A stretch of DNA of 51,902 nt from an uncultured Paraprevotella sp. Its GTDB lineage: Bacteria; Bacteroidota; Bacteroidia; Bacteroidales; Bacteroidaceae. The stretch is taken from NCBI GenBank assembly GCA_947177395.1, contig CAMWUI010000019.1, forward strand, positions 1 through 51,902, given 5' to 3'. The notes under the pieces are model-generated. The model was not told the DNA's origin and searched no databases. It saw only the letters and a list, made by a program, of their open reading frames with translations. The translations under genes and the position numbers were made by a program. Position 1 is the stretch's first letter. Each line of letters begins with the position of its first letter. Of this stretch, positions 16,491 to 26,531 are shown piece by piece.

Positions 16491-16557
16491 CAAAATTACA
16501 GAAGATGTTCCGCAACTACTTTGCTGTAAGGCTCAATCTTCTTTGCTCCCAGGCTCA
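16491..16557 (-). promoter_or_regulatory. AraC-type operators and promoter of the acetyltransferase operon
   Basis: On the plus strand CTTTGCTGTAAGGCTCA (16519-16535) and CTTTGCTCCCAGGCTCA (16541-16557) are direct repeats 22 bp apart, about two helix turns. The -7 box (TAATTTTG on the minus strand) is at 16491-16498. The near site starts 21 bp from the box, overlapping the -33 position, a layout expected for activation by an AraC-family protein. The distal copy ends one base before the araC stop codon. Confidence 0.8.
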
Positions 16558-16558
16558 C

Positions 16559-17374
16559 TCATGAAAAAGTAGGTGCCAATCCGTAAGTCTCTTTGTAGAG
16601 TTTGGAGAAATGAGACAGATTCTTGAAGCCTACATCGAAACATATTTCCGAGACTTTACCCCCTCCTTTGCGAATAAGTTCGCGGGCGGCTTCCAGACGA
16701 CGGCGGATAAGCCACTTCTGAGGAGTAAGTTCACTTATTTTCTTGAAATCACGTTTAAAAGTGGCAAGACTGCGCCCGGTGTAATACGCCATTTCTTTCA
16801 TCGAAAGATCATTCATGTAGTTCTTCTCCATAAAATCCACAATGTCTATTTTCCACGGCTCTACAAAATCGAACAATGAAGCATACAGATTTTCGTCGGT
16901 TTTAAGAATGGCAAACATTCCCTCCTCCATCTTCATTTTCAGTACCTCATTATCGGGCGTAGTTTCTGTATCAAAATAAGGGACAAGCGACTCAAACAGA
17001 CTGCGCACATCCTGCCGGTCTGACGGAAATTTCACAAGACTTGCCTTCTCGCGTCTGGCATCCGCCGGGATTTCCCTACGGCTCAACGTCTGGAAGAACT
17101 CCTTCAGATATTCACGCGAGAATTTCATGACTACGGAACGATACGGACTTCCGTCCTTGACACGCTTTTGAAGCCACATCCTGTTGTCGCGCCTCATAAA
17201 AGCACAATCGCCGGGACGGAGAATCGTCTTCCGCCCTTCGCCGGTAATTTCAAGTTCGCCGGAGTGAATATAGATGAGTGTATGTTCACGATTACAATGG
17301 GCGCACCCGCGGTCATCCGTAAAGTAGCTCGCTATAAACACATTGGAGCAATCGAACACATCCAATTTTTCCAT
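16559..17374 (-). CDS. AraC-family transcriptional regulator
   Basis: A regulator of 271 residues with an N-terminal cupin-like sensing domain (about 15-150; HSGELEI, LRPGDCAFM) and a C-terminal AraC DNA-binding domain (about 175-271). The second helix-turn-helix region carries the family signature ending in CFDVGFKNLSHFSKLYKETYG. The same 17-bp site is present upstream of its own gene and twice in front of the next operon, so it very probably regulates itself and the acetyltransferase-cupin pair. The inducer is unknown; a small organic molecule handled by the cupin enzyme is a guess. Confidence 0.93.
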   Translation of the reverse strand: MEKLDVFDCSNVFIASYFTDDRGCAHCNREHTLIYIHSGELEITGEGRKTILRPGDCAFMRRDNRMWLQKRVKDGSPYRSVVMKFSREYLKEFFQTLSRREIPADARREKASLVKFPSDRQDVRSLFESLVPYFDTETTPDNEVLKMKMEEGMFAILKTDENLYASLFDFVEPWKIDIVDFMEKNYMNDLSMKEMAYYTGRSLATFKRDFKKISELTPQKWLIRRRLEAARELIRKGGGKVSEICFDVGFKNLSHFSKLYKETYGLAPTFS

Positions 17375-17393
17375 ATCGGAGGATTATTATATG

Positions 17394-17438
17394 CAAATAT
17401 ACTGCAAACGATCCGGATTTGCTTTGTTGTGAGGCTCA
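17394..17438 (-). promoter_or_regulatory. AraC autoregulation site and promoter
   Basis: CTTTGTTGTGAGGCTCA (17422-17438) is the third copy of the operator. The -7 box (TATATTTG on the minus strand) lies at 17394-17401. The 21-bp step from box to operator equals that in the acetyltransferase promoter. No second copy is visible here. Bases 17439-17639 hold no other feature that I can support. Confidence 0.75.
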
Positions 17439-17639
17439 AATAAAATCCCTTCATATTCGCAATCATCGATTAACAATATGGATTCTCATGTCTAATCCCA
17501 CAGAACAAAGAACCTTCATAAATGTCGTACACTCTGCAGAATGCCTGCTACATCATTCTCCCCAGGATGAATATTCCGACTTTTATCCCTCGTGTTCTTG
17601 ACACTTACGTTCTCAAAAGGCATAGCTCCCGCGGCAGTA

Positions 17640-20108
17640 TCAATCCTGATAATACACGCGCTTCACACGAGTGCTGACTCCTGTCAGCATCTCATAGGGA
17701 ATCGTACCTACGGCATCACTCAGCACCGTTACGGGCAGACCGTCGCCGAAGATGACGACCGTATCCCCTTCCCGGCAATCGATGTCCGTCACGTCTATCA
17801 TACAGACATCCATGCAGATATTGCCTACGTAGGGAGCTTTCCGCCCGTTGACTATACAATAGGCGTTCCCGTTGCCCAGTTTGCGGTCCAAGCCGTCGGC
17901 ATAACCGATGGGAAGGGCGGCAATACGACTGTCACGGGTGAGACGTCCCCGGCGGCTGTAACCCACGGTGTCATCCTTCGGCACGTCGTGTATTTGGAGT
18001 ATCGTGGTCTTCAACGTGCCCACATTGTGCAACACCTCATTGTTACGCGAATTGATGCCATACAGTCCAAGTCCCAGGCGCACCATGTCCAGATGGCGTT
18101 CGGGGAAATGCTCTATGCCCGCACTGTTACAGATGTGGCGGATTATCTTGTGGGAATATGCCTCTTGCAAACGACTGCTGCCATACAGGAACGCCTCATA
18201 CTGACGGGCAGAGAAGGCATCGAAGTCATCGCTGTCGCTCCCCACGAAATGCGAGAACACGGAACGGGGGATCAAAGCCGTCTGATGCCGCAACCGCTCA
18301 ACGAGCGCGGGCATGTCCTTCATCGGGTCGAAACCCAGCCGGTGCATGCCGGTATCCAGTTTCACGTGTATGGGGAAATGAGTGATGCCTTCTTTCTCAG
18401 CTGCACGTATCAGTGCGTCGAGCAGACGGAAACTATAGACCTCCGGTTCCAGTTCGTATTCAAACAGCGTCTTGAAACTGCTCATCTCGGGATTCATAAT
18501 CATGATGTTCGAGGTGATCCCCGCTTTCCGCAACTCCATACCTTCGTCGGCCACGGCCACGGCCAAATAGTCCACCCGATGGTCCTGAAGCGTTTTGGCT
18601 ATCTCCACCGAACCCGCCCCATACGCCGAGGCCTTCACCATACAAACCATCTTGGTTTCCGGTTTCATGAAACTCCGGTAATAGTTCAGGTTGTCCATCA
18701 CGGCATTCAGGTTTACCTCCAGTATCGTTTCGTGTACCTTCAGCTCCAGCTGCTCCGTCAGTTCCTCAAAACGAAACGCCCGGGCACCTTTTATCAATAT
18801 CACTTCATTCCTCAGCCGTGCCATCTCGGGACTTTGCAACAGTTCCGTACAGGACGCGAAGAAATACGACTCCATGTGCAGACGATCACGCATCCGGGCA
18901 ACTTCTGTTCCCACGCCGACAAACTTTTCCACTCCGCGACTGCTTATCAGTTGCGCCACTTTGGCATAAAATACGTCCGGTTCCTCTCCATACTGATAAA
19001 TATCGCTCAATATCAGCGTGCGCCGCTTTCCGGAACAGTCGGGACGACGGTTCATGAAATCAAGCGCGATATCCAGTGAATTGTAGTCGGAATTGTAACT
19101 ATCGTTAATCAGGGTACAGCCGTTGCGTCCCTCCTTCACTTCCAGACGCATCGCCACAGGCTCCAGTCCGGCCATGCGCTGCTCGAGCACCCGCTGTTCC
19201 ACTCCCAACCACAGAGCCACGGCCAGACAATGGATGGAATTTTCCACCGAAGCTGCATCAATGAACGGAAGAGTATACCGGCCATCCTGACCCTGCCAGC
19301 GATAAGTAATCAACGAACCCGCTTCCGTCTTCTCCACGGAAAGGACCTGCAAAGGCACGTCCGTACGCTTCCGGCTCCATGCCAGATGTTTGCCGGCAAA
19401 CGCGCTCTCCGGCAGGCAGGCAGTCACACAGTCATCGTCCGCACAATACACCAGTGCTTCGCATTCGCGGAAGAGCTTCAGTTTTTCCCTGCATTTCTGT
19501 TCCGCCGATACAAAATGTTCCTGATGTGCCGCACCTATATTGGTCAGCACCCCGACCGTAGGCTGGATGATAGCCTGCAAGGCATCCATTTCTCCCTCCT
19601 GCGAGATTCCAGCCTCGAACAAAGCCACTTCATCGCGTGCCGTCAACGACCATACCGAAAGTGGAACACCTATCTGCGAATTGTAACTGCGGGGAGAACG
19701 CACCACGGCACGGTCTGCCGCCAACAACTGGTAGAGCCATTCCTTGACCACCGTCTTCCCGTTACTCCCCGTGATACCGACCACCGGCAATGAGAACTCC
19801 TCGCGGTGACGCTCTGCCAGCCGCTGCAAAGCTTTCAAGGGATTCTGCACAAACAGGAATACGGCTTCCGGGCATTCCGCCAGACATTCCGTTCCTTCCT
19901 CCACGACAAAGGCTCTTACGCCTCGTCTGTACAAGTCGACCAAATACCTGCGCCCATCGTTCCGCCGGCTTTTCAGTGCAAAAAACAATGTTTCCTCGGG
20001 AAAACACAGCGAACGGCTGTCCGTCAGCAGCCAATCAATACAGCCTTCTCCCTCTCCTATTTTACGCGCTCCCGTAAGGGCCGCAATCTTTTCCAATGTA
20101 TAAGCCAT
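17640..20108 (-). CDS. murF: Bifunctional MurF ligase / alanine racemase
   Basis: Joins D-Ala-D-Ala to the UDP-MurNAc-tripeptide and also makes D-alanine from L-alanine, so two steps of peptidoglycan precursor synthesis are in one 822-residue protein. This fusion is normal in Bacteroidetes. The MurF part (about 1-455) has the ATP loop GITGSNGKT (111-119), the Mur domain motif LINDSYNS and a C-terminal ligase domain. The racemase part (about 458-822) has the pyridoxal phosphate lysine K492 in MVKASAYGAGS and the GYADGLDRK segment of the beta domain. The GSCFA gene ends 23 bp upstream on the same strand, so the two are probably cotranscribed. Confidence 0.96.
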   Translation of the reverse strand: MAYTLEKIAALTGARKIGEGEGCIDWLLTDSRSLCFPEETLFFALKSRRNDGRRYLVDLYRRGVRAFVVEEGTECLAECPEAVFLFVQNPLKALQRLAERHREEFSLPVVGITGSNGKTVVKEWLYQLLAADRAVVRSPRSYNSQIGVPLSVWSLTARDEVALFEAGISQEGEMDALQAIIQPTVGVLTNIGAAHQEHFVSAEQKCREKLKLFRECEALVYCADDDCVTACLPESAFAGKHLAWSRKRTDVPLQVLSVEKTEAGSLITYRWQGQDGRYTLPFIDAASVENSIHCLAVALWLGVEQRVLEQRMAGLEPVAMRLEVKEGRNGCTLINDSYNSDYNSLDIALDFMNRRPDCSGKRRTLILSDIYQYGEEPDVFYAKVAQLISSRGVEKFVGVGTEVARMRDRLHMESYFFASCTELLQSPEMARLRNEVILIKGARAFRFEELTEQLELKVHETILEVNLNAVMDNLNYYRSFMKPETKMVCMVKASAYGAGSVEIAKTLQDHRVDYLAVAVADEGMELRKAGITSNIMIMNPEMSSFKTLFEYELEPEVYSFRLLDALIRAAEKEGITHFPIHVKLDTGMHRLGFDPMKDMPALVERLRHQTALIPRSVFSHFVGSDSDDFDAFSARQYEAFLYGSSRLQEAYSHKIIRHICNSAGIEHFPERHLDMVRLGLGLYGINSRNNEVLHNVGTLKTTILQIHDVPKDDTVGYSRRGRLTRDSRIAALPIGYADGLDRKLGNGNAYCIVNGRKAPYVGNICMDVCMIDVTDIDCREGDTVVIFGDGLPVTVLSDAVGTIPYEMLTGVSTRVKRVYYQD

Positions 20109-20131
20109 GATACTTTTCTACCTATAATATA

Positions 20132-21115
20132 TTATAACATAGCGGACAACCGCCGCATCTCGTCCGACACAACTATTCCGGGGTATTTCTTTTGCAATAA
20201 TTCCAGTTTCTCCATCGTGTGTCGCACAAAGTTCCGGTGCTCCTCCGAACCGGGATGCAGAGGTCGGTGCTCCAGTGCGCGCGTTACGGCTTCCCAGTCT
20301 TTCTGAAACATCCGCGCCTCCTCCGTAAAGAACACCTGCGAGAAGCATTCCCGGATATACTGCACCGCCCGGCCGGAAGGATGCAGCATATCGTCGGCAT
20401 AGAAACGATAGTCCCGCAGTTCGTCAAGAAGAAGTTCGTAAGCCGGAAAATACATGCAACGTTCCGGATATTCCCGACACAAAGCATCCGCTGCCAGCAG
20501 AAGAACCGACTTACCGAGCTGGCTCTCGTGAAACCCGTACTTGGCGTACCGGTAGGGACTGACCGTAAACACGACTTTCAGTTGCGGTGCAACCTGCCAT
20601 ACCGCAGTCAAGGCTTCCCCGAGCACACGCACAGTTTCCTCCACCGTCAGCACACGTTCTTCAAATAACCGGGCCGGCTGCTTGTGACAGTTGCCCACAG
20701 CCCGACCGGTTTCCCTATGAACATACAGACGGTTCGTTCCCAAAGTCAGAAACAAAGCCTTCCGTTTACGCCATCCTGTCCGTACATCCTCCAGTACCTT
20801 TTCCAGCCCGGCCTTGCAATCGGCCAAACTGTCCGCATCAAAAGAACTGTCGTTAAGCCAGCTGCACCAACGCCCGCCGGCTTCAAAAAAGTCCGGTTCC
20901 GCTGGCTTTTCTTCACTGACTGACAGACACAACAGTGCAGCTATACTCACCGGATTATAAAGTACTCCAAAAGGATTGACGCTGCAACGGAAACGGCTGT
21001 CGGCCAGAAAACGTCCCACATTCTCTGCAAAACAAGAACCGGCAAACAATGTCTCGTCCGCCGGCGACAGGTGAAACAAAGGCTCGGGCAGAGCCACACG
21101 CGTTCTAAAGTCCAT
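20132..21115 (-). CDS. GSCFA-domain protein
   Basis: A 327-residue protein named for its motif, seen here as FAGSCFAENVG near residues 24-34. The family is an SGNH-like hydrolase fold found mainly in Bacteroidetes and often encoded beside the murF-alr fusion, as here. No signal peptide is visible. The substrate is unknown; acyl ester hydrolysis in envelope metabolism is a reasonable but unproven guess. It is transcribed away from dxs from overlapping promoters. Confidence 0.92.
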   Translation of the reverse strand: MDFRTRVALPEPLFHLSPADETLFAGSCFAENVGRFLADSRFRCSVNPFGVLYNPVSIAALLCLSVSEEKPAEPDFFEAGGRWCSWLNDSSFDADSLADCKAGLEKVLEDVRTGWRKRKALFLTLGTNRLYVHRETGRAVGNCHKQPARLFEERVLTVEETVRVLGEALTAVWQVAPQLKVVFTVSPYRYAKYGFHESQLGKSVLLLAADALCREYPERCMYFPAYELLLDELRDYRFYADDMLHPSGRAVQYIRECFSQVFFTEEARMFQKDWEAVTRALEHRPLHPGSEEHRNFVRHTMEKLELLQKKYPGIVVSDEMRRLSAML

Positions 21116-21152
21116 ATTCCCTCCTTTCGGTCGCAGTACGCAAAATTCCCTG

Positions 21153-21190
21153 CAAATTTAAAGAACTTATACGATTTTGTCGTACATTTG
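21153..21190. promoter_or_regulatory. Divergent promoters of GSCFA-murF/alr and dxs
   Basis: On the plus strand TACATTTG (21183-21190) is a -7 box 19 bp before the dxs ATG. On the minus strand TAAATTTG (21153-21160) is a -7 box about 38 bp before the GSCFA start. The two promoters overlap face to back, so polymerase binding at one would interfere with the other. Confidence 0.65.
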
Positions 21191-21208
21191 CAGTAATATC
21201 TCAGAAGA

Positions 21209-23140
21209 ATGAACAAGAAATGTACCTACCGTCTGCTACGCAGTTTGGAATATCCGTCGGATTTGCGCAAACTGCCCGTAGACCAGTTACCGGAAGTCTG
21301 CAACGAACTCCGGCAGGACATCATCGACGAATTGGCGGACAATCCCGGCCACTTCGCATCCAGTCTGGGCGTAGTGGAACTGACCGTGGCACTGCACTAC
21401 GTATACGACACGCCTTACGACCGCATCGTCTGGGACGTGGGGCATCAGGCCTACGGACACAAAATCCTGACCGGAAGACGGGAAGCATTCTCTACCAACC
21501 GTAAACTGAACGGCCTGCGCCCGTTCCCTTCGCCGGCAGAAAGCGAATACGACACATTCACCTGCGGACATGCGTCCAACTCCATATCGGCCGCCCTTGG
21601 TATGGCCGTCGCCACCCGGCGGCTCGACCGGAAACAACGTCATATCATTGCCGTCATCGGTGACGGCTCCATGAGCGGCGGACTGGCCTTCGAAGGCCTC
21701 AACAACGCAGCCTCCACTCCCAACGACATCCTCATCATACTCAACGACAACAACATGAGCATAGACCGAAGCGTGGGAGGCATGAAGCAATATCTGCACC
21801 AGCTGCACACCAGCCGGTGGTATAACCGGTGGAGATTCAAGACTTCGCAGAAACTGTTCGACTGGGGACTCCTGAACGAACAGCGACGCAAGAGCATCAT
21901 CCGGTTCAACAATTCCGTCAAGTCGCTTATCGGCAACCAGCAGAATATATTCGAGGGACTGAACATCCGTTATTTCGGACCGAGCGACGGGCACAATGTC
22001 ATCGAGCTTGTACAGACCTTGCAACGCATCAAGGACATGAAAGGTCCCAAACTGCTACACATCAACACGATAAAGGGAAAAGGATTCGAACCGGCCGAAG
22101 AAGAGGCCACCCTGTGGCACGCTCCCGGCAAATTTGACAAGGAAACCGGTCAGCGCCTGCAAAACGATACAACCGGACTGCCGCCCCTCTATCAGGAAGT
22201 ATTCGGACATACTTTATTGGAACTGGCGCAACAGAATCCCAGAATCATCGGCGTCACTCCGGCCATGGCCTCGGGCTGTTCCATGAACATCCTGATGAAA
22301 GAAATGCCCGGTCGGGCGTTCGATGTAGGCATAGCCGAAGGGCATGCCGTCACGTTTTCCGGTGGTATGGCACGGGACGGCCTGCTTCCTTTCTGCAACA
22401 TTTATTCATCGTTTGCCCAGCGAGCATACGACAACCTAATACATGACGTGGCCATTCAGGGCCTCAACGTCGTGCTTTGCCTGGACCGTGCCGGACTGGT
22501 CGGCGAAGACGGGCCGACCCATCACGGTGCATTTGACCTGGCCGCCTTGCGTCCCATTCCGAACCTTACAATTTCGTCACCAATGGACGAACGGGAGTTG
22601 CGACGCCTTATGTATACGGCACAATTGCCGGATCAGGGACCGTTCGTCATCCGCTATCCAAGAGGACGCGGGGTAAACAACGACTGGCGATGCGCCTTGG
22701 AACCGGTGGCAGTGGGAAAAGGACGCAAACTGAAAGATGGGGAAAAGATTGCCGTTCTCAGCATCGGCCCGATGGGACATACCGTAGAGAAAGCCATATG
22801 CATGGCCGAAACACAGGCCGAACAATCGGGAGTCCCCTTACATGTTGCCCATTACGACATGCGTTTTCTCAAACCTATTGACAAAGACTTGCTGAACGAA
22901 GTCGGACGCACATTCAGCCACATCATCACCGTGGAAGACGGGGTTATAAAGGGTGGATTAGGTTCCGCCGTCCTGGAATTCATGGCCGACCACGGTTACA
23001 GACCGTACATAAAACGGCTGGGACTGCCCGACTCATTTGTGGAACACGGCCCGGTGGGCGAACTGCATAAACTGACAGGTCTGGATGCCGACAGCATCGC
23101 CCGCTCTATCATTCAAACCGTCACATCCGAAGTTTCATGA
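21209..23140 (+). CDS. dxs: 1-deoxy-D-xylulose-5-phosphate synthase
   Basis: Condenses pyruvate with glyceraldehyde 3-phosphate using thiamine diphosphate, the entry step of the non-mevalonate isoprenoid pathway; also supplies thiamine and pyridoxal synthesis. The 643 residues are of normal length. The thiamine-binding segment is GDGSMSGG (151-158) to NDNN (179-182), and the histidines in [10 protein letters not shown] and VGHQAYGHK are present. The transketolase pyrimidine domain follows ([15 protein letters not shown]), then a C-terminal domain with MRFLKPID. Its stop overlaps the trkA start as ATGA, which implies coupled translation. Confidence 0.97.
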   Translation: MNKKCTYRLLRSLEYPSDLRKLPVDQLPEVCNELRQDIIDELADNPGHFASSLGVVELTVALHYVYDTPYDRIVWDVGHQAYGHKILTGRREAFSTNRKLNGLRPFPSPAESEYDTFTCGHASNSISAALGMAVATRRLDRKQRHIIAVIGDGSMSGGLAFEGLNNAASTPNDILIILNDNNMSIDRSVGGMKQYLHQLHTSRWYNRWRFKTSQKLFDWGLLNEQRRKSIIRFNNSVKSLIGNQQNIFEGLNIRYFGPSDGHNVIELVQTLQRIKDMKGPKLLHINTIKGKGFEPAEEEATLWHAPGKFDKETGQRLQNDTTGLPPLYQEVFGHTLLELAQQNPRIIGVTPAMASGCSMNILMKEMPGRAFDVGIAEGHAVTFSGGMARDGLLPFCNIYSSFAQRAYDNLIHDVAIQGLNVVLCLDRAGLVGEDGPTHHGAFDLAALRPIPNLTISSPMDERELRRLMYTAQLPDQGPFVIRYPRGRGVNNDWRCALEPVAVGKGRKLKDGEKIAVLSIGPMGHTVEKAICMAETQAEQSGVPLHVAHYDMRFLKPIDKDLLNEVGRTFSHIITVEDGVIKGGLGSAVLEFMADHGYRPYIKRLGLPDSFVEHGPVGELHKLTGLDADSIARSIIQTVTSEVS

Positions 23141-24480
23141 AAATCATTATTGCCGGTGCCGGTGCCGTAGGCACACATGTGGCCGAACTTTTATCCAAGG
23201 AGGATCAGGACATCGTCCTGCTCGATGCCAATGAAGAGAAACTGATGAAAATGGCGGGAAACTATGACCTGATGACACTGAACGTCTCCCCAACCTCCCT
23301 CAGCGGACTGAAAGAGGCTGGAACAGCCAAAGCGGATCTGTTTATAGCCGTCACCCCTTACGAAACCACCAACATGACTTGTTGCATGCTGGCCAGCGCA
23401 ATGGGAGCCAAGAAAACCGTAGCCCGCATCGACAACTCGGAATACCTGAATCCGCAGAACAAGGAGTTTTTTAAGAAAATGGGAGTGGACTCACTGGTTT
23501 ATCCGGAAATGCTGGCTGCAGAAGACATTGCAGAAGGCATCAAGCGCAGTTGGGTACGCCAGTGGTGGGAGGTGCATAACGGAGCACTTGTCATGCTGGG
23601 AATCAAACTGCGCGATACGGCAAAAATACTGGATATTCCCCTTAAAGACCTTTGCGGACCGGAATCCACCTATCATATCGTGGCTATCAAACGAAACGAC
23701 GAGACTATCATACCGAACGGAAATGACTGTCTGAAACTGGGCGACATTGCCTATTTCATGTCCATCAAGAAATACATTCCTTACATCCGTGAGATTGTGG
23801 GCAAGGAACACTATCCGGATGTAAAGAACGTCATGATCATGGGCGGAGGACGGACTGCGGCACAGGCTGCGCTCAAACTGCCGGCCTACATGGAAGTCAA
23901 AATCATCGAACAGGACGAGAGACGCTGTCTGCGCCTGAACGAGATTCTGGCGGAAAAAGATACCATGATTATCCACGGTGACGGCCGTGACACCAACCTG
24001 CTCATCGACGAAGGCATCCATCATACGGAAGCTTTTGCCGCCCTGACCGGACACACGGAGACCAATATTCTGGCTTGTCTGGCCGCCAAACGCATGGGGG
24101 TGCGCAAAACCGTGGCGCTGGTGGATAACTTCGAATATGTATCGATGGCCGAACGGCTGGATATCGGTACCATCATCAACAAAAAAGCCATAGCCGCCAG
24201 CCACATCTACCAGATGATGCTGAAAGCCGATGTCACGAATGTGAAGTGTCTCACACTGGCCAATGCGGACGTAGCGGAATTTGTTGTCAAACCCAACGCC
24301 CGTGTCACGCGCAAAGCAGTGAAAGACTTAGGAATGCCGCCCGGAGTCACCATCGGCGGTCTGGTACGCAACGGAGAGGGACAGCGTGTAAACGGTATGA
24401 CACGCATTCAGGCGGGAGACAGCGTTGTCGTGTTCTGCAAAGGGATGCTTATCAAACGACTGGACAAATATTTCAACTGA
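23137..24480 (+). CDS. trkA: Trk potassium uptake regulator TrkA
   Basis: Cytoplasmic NAD-binding gating subunit of the Trk potassium channel, 447 residues. It has two RCK units in tandem: the first Rossmann motif is [13 protein letters not shown] (7-19), the second [14 protein letters not shown] near 230, each followed by a TrkA-C domain. The start overlaps the dxs stop. In many Bacteroides genomes trkH, the membrane partner, follows directly; here the next gene is on the other strand and trkH is not in the window. The last 8 bp overlap the end of the DUF4435 gene. Confidence 0.95.
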   Translation: MKIIIAGAGAVGTHVAELLSKEDQDIVLLDANEEKLMKMAGNYDLMTLNVSPTSLSGLKEAGTAKADLFIAVTPYETTNMTCCMLASAMGAKKTVARIDNSEYLNPQNKEFFKKMGVDSLVYPEMLAAEDIAEGIKRSWVRQWWEVHNGALVMLGIKLRDTAKILDIPLKDLCGPESTYHIVAIKRNDETIIPNGNDCLKLGDIAYFMSIKKYIPYIREIVGKEHYPDVKNVMIMGGGRTAAQAALKLPAYMEVKIIEQDERRCLRLNEILAEKDTMIIHGDGRDTNLLIDEGIHHTEAFAALTGHTETNILACLAAKRMGVRKTVALVDNFEYVSMAERLDIGTIINKKAIAASHIYQMMLKADVTNVKCLTLANADVAEFVVKPNARVTRKAVKDLGMPPGVTIGGLVRNGEGQRVNGMTRIQAGDSVVVFCKGMLIKRLDKYFN

Positions 24481-25525
24481 CAGATTCTTCTTTCGGGTCG
24501 GCAGCCTGAGACGCGGCCTTTTCCCGGATGCGTGCCAGCAGTTTCCGTATATCCGTCCGCATGCGCTGGTAGGGAGGAGCCGACTTGAAATTCGTATTTT
24601 TCCGCAACATGCAGTCCACCGGATTCTGACTATGCTGATAACCGGCCAGTTCGTTCTGCCGTTGCATCTCGTGTCCCGCCAGACGGCGGATTTCCTTTTC
24701 ACGCTCTTTCCGCAGAAAAGTGCACACCGGCCCCACCAGCGGCAATACGACATTGTCAAACAGTGTATGCCCCTGTATATAAAGATACGTCGTATCGGAC
24801 GTCAGCCCCAACTCCACCATTTCCTTTTTCAAGGATTCATAATCTTTCTTCGCCTGAGGGAAACGATGCTGCAAGGCCGATATCTTGCGGTTTACCCTGC
24901 GGCGCACCGCCGCCAAGGTCTCTTCCGGATGGAATATATTCACCTCGCCGATGCCTACCACCTGTCCGAACTCCGTCATGGTAAATTCACGGTAACGCTC
25001 ATGCCGATACACCCAGACAGACCATACGAACAGAGGCCATACGATTTCGGAATACTCTCTCAGAAACCCCTCCATGTCTATCAGCCTGCGGTCGTTAAGA
25101 GTGGCCATTACACAGACTCCGTGCAGCGCCGGAGCATAACACTGATAGTTCTCTATGGCATAAGCATACGTATGGAGCACATAAGGACTCCTGTTGAGAA
25201 ACCGGGAAGTCGGCGTCGTATCCTGCAACAGATAATCGTAATCAGCATCCACGCAGGCCACCATATTGGCTCCCAACTGCTCGCCGAGCCGATTGGACAA
25301 GGCAATCTTTTTTCCCTTACCCAGATTGGTACGGGAAGGTAACATCACCTCAAAATAATATTGTCCGTCCTCAAACTCATCAAAAAAGGTCCGCCAGAAA
25401 AATATGTCATCGTAACTCTCCACATACGCCACAATACGATGACGGGCCACCTTCGGTTTCATCCGATTGGCCGCTCCGATATAATGAGAGGTAAGGTTCT
25501 CCGTCAGACGCTTAGCCATAAACAA
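24473..25525 (-). CDS. DUF4435 (TOPRIM-like) protein, AriB-like candidate effector
   Basis: A 350-residue protein with features of DUF4435, a TOPRIM-fold nuclease family. The metal site is visible as E36 and D39/D40 in AYVESYDDIFFW and as D93, D95 and D97 in VACVDADYD. In the PARIS defence system the DUF4435 protein AriB is a TOPRIM RNase released by the ATPase AriA after an anti-restriction protein is sensed; E. coli tRNA-Lys is a reported target. Here the gene lies 22 bp after an ABC-type ATPase gene and was probably cotranscribed with it. The pair may instead be a non-PARIS relative of housekeeping or overcoming-lysogenization-defect type, because the ATPase is short for AriA. Its end overlaps trkA by 8 bp. 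Confidence 0.75.
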   Translation of the reverse strand: MFMAKRLTENLTSHYIGAANRMKPKVARHRIVAYVESYDDIFFWRTFFDEFEDGQYYFEVMLPSRTNLGKGKKIALSNRLGEQLGANMVACVDADYDYLLQDTTPTSRFLNRSPYVLHTYAYAIENYQCYAPALHGVCVMATLNDRRLIDMEGFLREYSEIVWPLFVWSVWVYRHERYREFTMTEFGQVVGIGEVNIFHPEETLAAVRRRVNRKISALQHRFPQAKKDYESLKKEMVELGLTSDTTYLYIQGHTLFDNVVLPLVGPVCTFLRKEREKEIRRLAGHEMQRQNELAGYQHSQNPVDCMLRKNTNFKSAPPYQRMRTDIRKLLARIREKAASQAADPKEESVS

Positions 25526-25547
25526 ATTCCCTGCTACAGTTCATGAA

Positions 25548-26366
25548 CTACTGGACTATATCGGATACCTCCGTCACCACGTCCATCCATCCGTCCATAA
25601 TCACAGCCGGCGAATGAGTGGTCAGGACAATCTGCACATTAGGATTCAGTTCGCGAATCAGCGCGATAAGCCGCTGTTGCCATTCAATATGCAGACTTAT
25701 CTCCGGTTCATCCATGAAAAGCACATACGGCTGCTTATCCTCCACCAGCACCGTGAGCAGAATGACAAGCATCTGTTTCTCGCCCGACGAAAGCTGGTAA
25801 GGCGAAAGAGTATCTCCCGTCTGGGTAAAAAAGATCTCATTGCTTCCCCGCACGATCTTCTTGCCGGTTTCGCTAAACAGTTCGTCTATACGGTCCTGGA
25901 AAACAGTCTTCGCCCGCGCCTCTTCCTGCGCCCGCAGATGCGCGTCGGGCGCGCCGCCGGTCAGTATCTCTATCATCCGGTTACCTATATTCACCTGATA
26001 GTCCAGATAACGGCGCTGCAACTGGTAAAGCTGCCAGTCAAGTTCCGTGGCCACACGTGCGTCAGCCAGTTTCTCCAGCAGTCCCCCGTGTATCAGCGGA
26101 CGGTCAATACTCCGTATCACATCATAGCGAACCGACGTGGCGTCCTCGGGATAAAACGTCAGTTTCACTCCGGGCAGATTACGTTCCAGTTCGGGCGACC
26201 GCTGCACCAACCGGTGAATGGCTCTGTTCAGAATGGTGCTCTTGCCCACCCCGTTCACACCGCTCAGCACATTCACATCGCGCCGCAGATTCCATATAAC
26301 ATGCTTGCGCCCGCTCCACAAAGAAGCAATCTCAATACGCCGGATGTATTCACCTTGTTTTCCCAT
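25548..26366 (-). CDS. ABC/OLD-type ATPase, AriA-like candidate sensor
   Basis: A 272-residue ATPase of the RecF/OLD/AAA_15-21 group. Walker A is GVNGVGKST (36-44), the signature is LSSGEKQ (192-198), Walker B is VLFMDEPE with D219-E220, and the switch histidine is H251 in LTTHSP. The region between Walker A and the signature is short (about 150 residues), so there is no Rad50-length coiled coil. The ATPase plus DUF4435 order matches PARIS operons (ariA then ariB), but those ATPases are usually larger. A divergent promoter region separates it from the helicase gene. Confidence 0.8.
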   Translation of the reverse strand: MGKQGEYIRRIEIASLWSGRKHVIWNLRRDVNVLSGVNGVGKSTILNRAIHRLVQRSPELERNLPGVKLTFYPEDATSVRYDVIRSIDRPLIHGGLLEKLADARVATELDWQLYQLQRRYLDYQVNIGNRMIEILTGGAPDAHLRAQEEARAKTVFQDRIDELFSETGKKIVRGSNEIFFTQTGDTLSPYQLSSGEKQMLVILLTVLVEDKQPYVLFMDEPEISLHIEWQQRLIALIRELNPNVQIVLTTHSPAVIMDGWMDVVTEVSDIVQ

Positions 26367-26395
26367 GACGTTCGTTTTAAGGTTTTGTCTGTCAA

Positions 26396-26466
26396 CAAAG
26401 ATAAATCTTCCCGTTCAACAAAGCAACCCGACAGACCGAATCTTTTCACAAAAAGCCGTAACTTTG
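26396..26466. promoter_or_regulatory. Divergent promoters of the ATPase-DUF4435 pair and the helicase
   Basis: Minus strand -7 box TATCTTTG at 26396-26403, 30 bp before the ATPase start. Plus strand -7 box TAACTTTG at 26459-26466, 66 bp before the helicase ATG. The -33 boxes are not convincing for either. The shared 165-bp region suggests possible joint control. Confidence 0.6.
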
Positions 26467-26531
26467 CAAACCTTAACAGGAAACCCTCATAGAAAAAGGC
26501 AAAAACATCCGGAACAATAACCTACCACATC

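Noticed and set aside
17592-19079. Plus-strand open frame of 495 codons
   Set aside because: It lies opposite murF-alr, whose motifs are clear; the frame has no recognisable domain and is a shadow.
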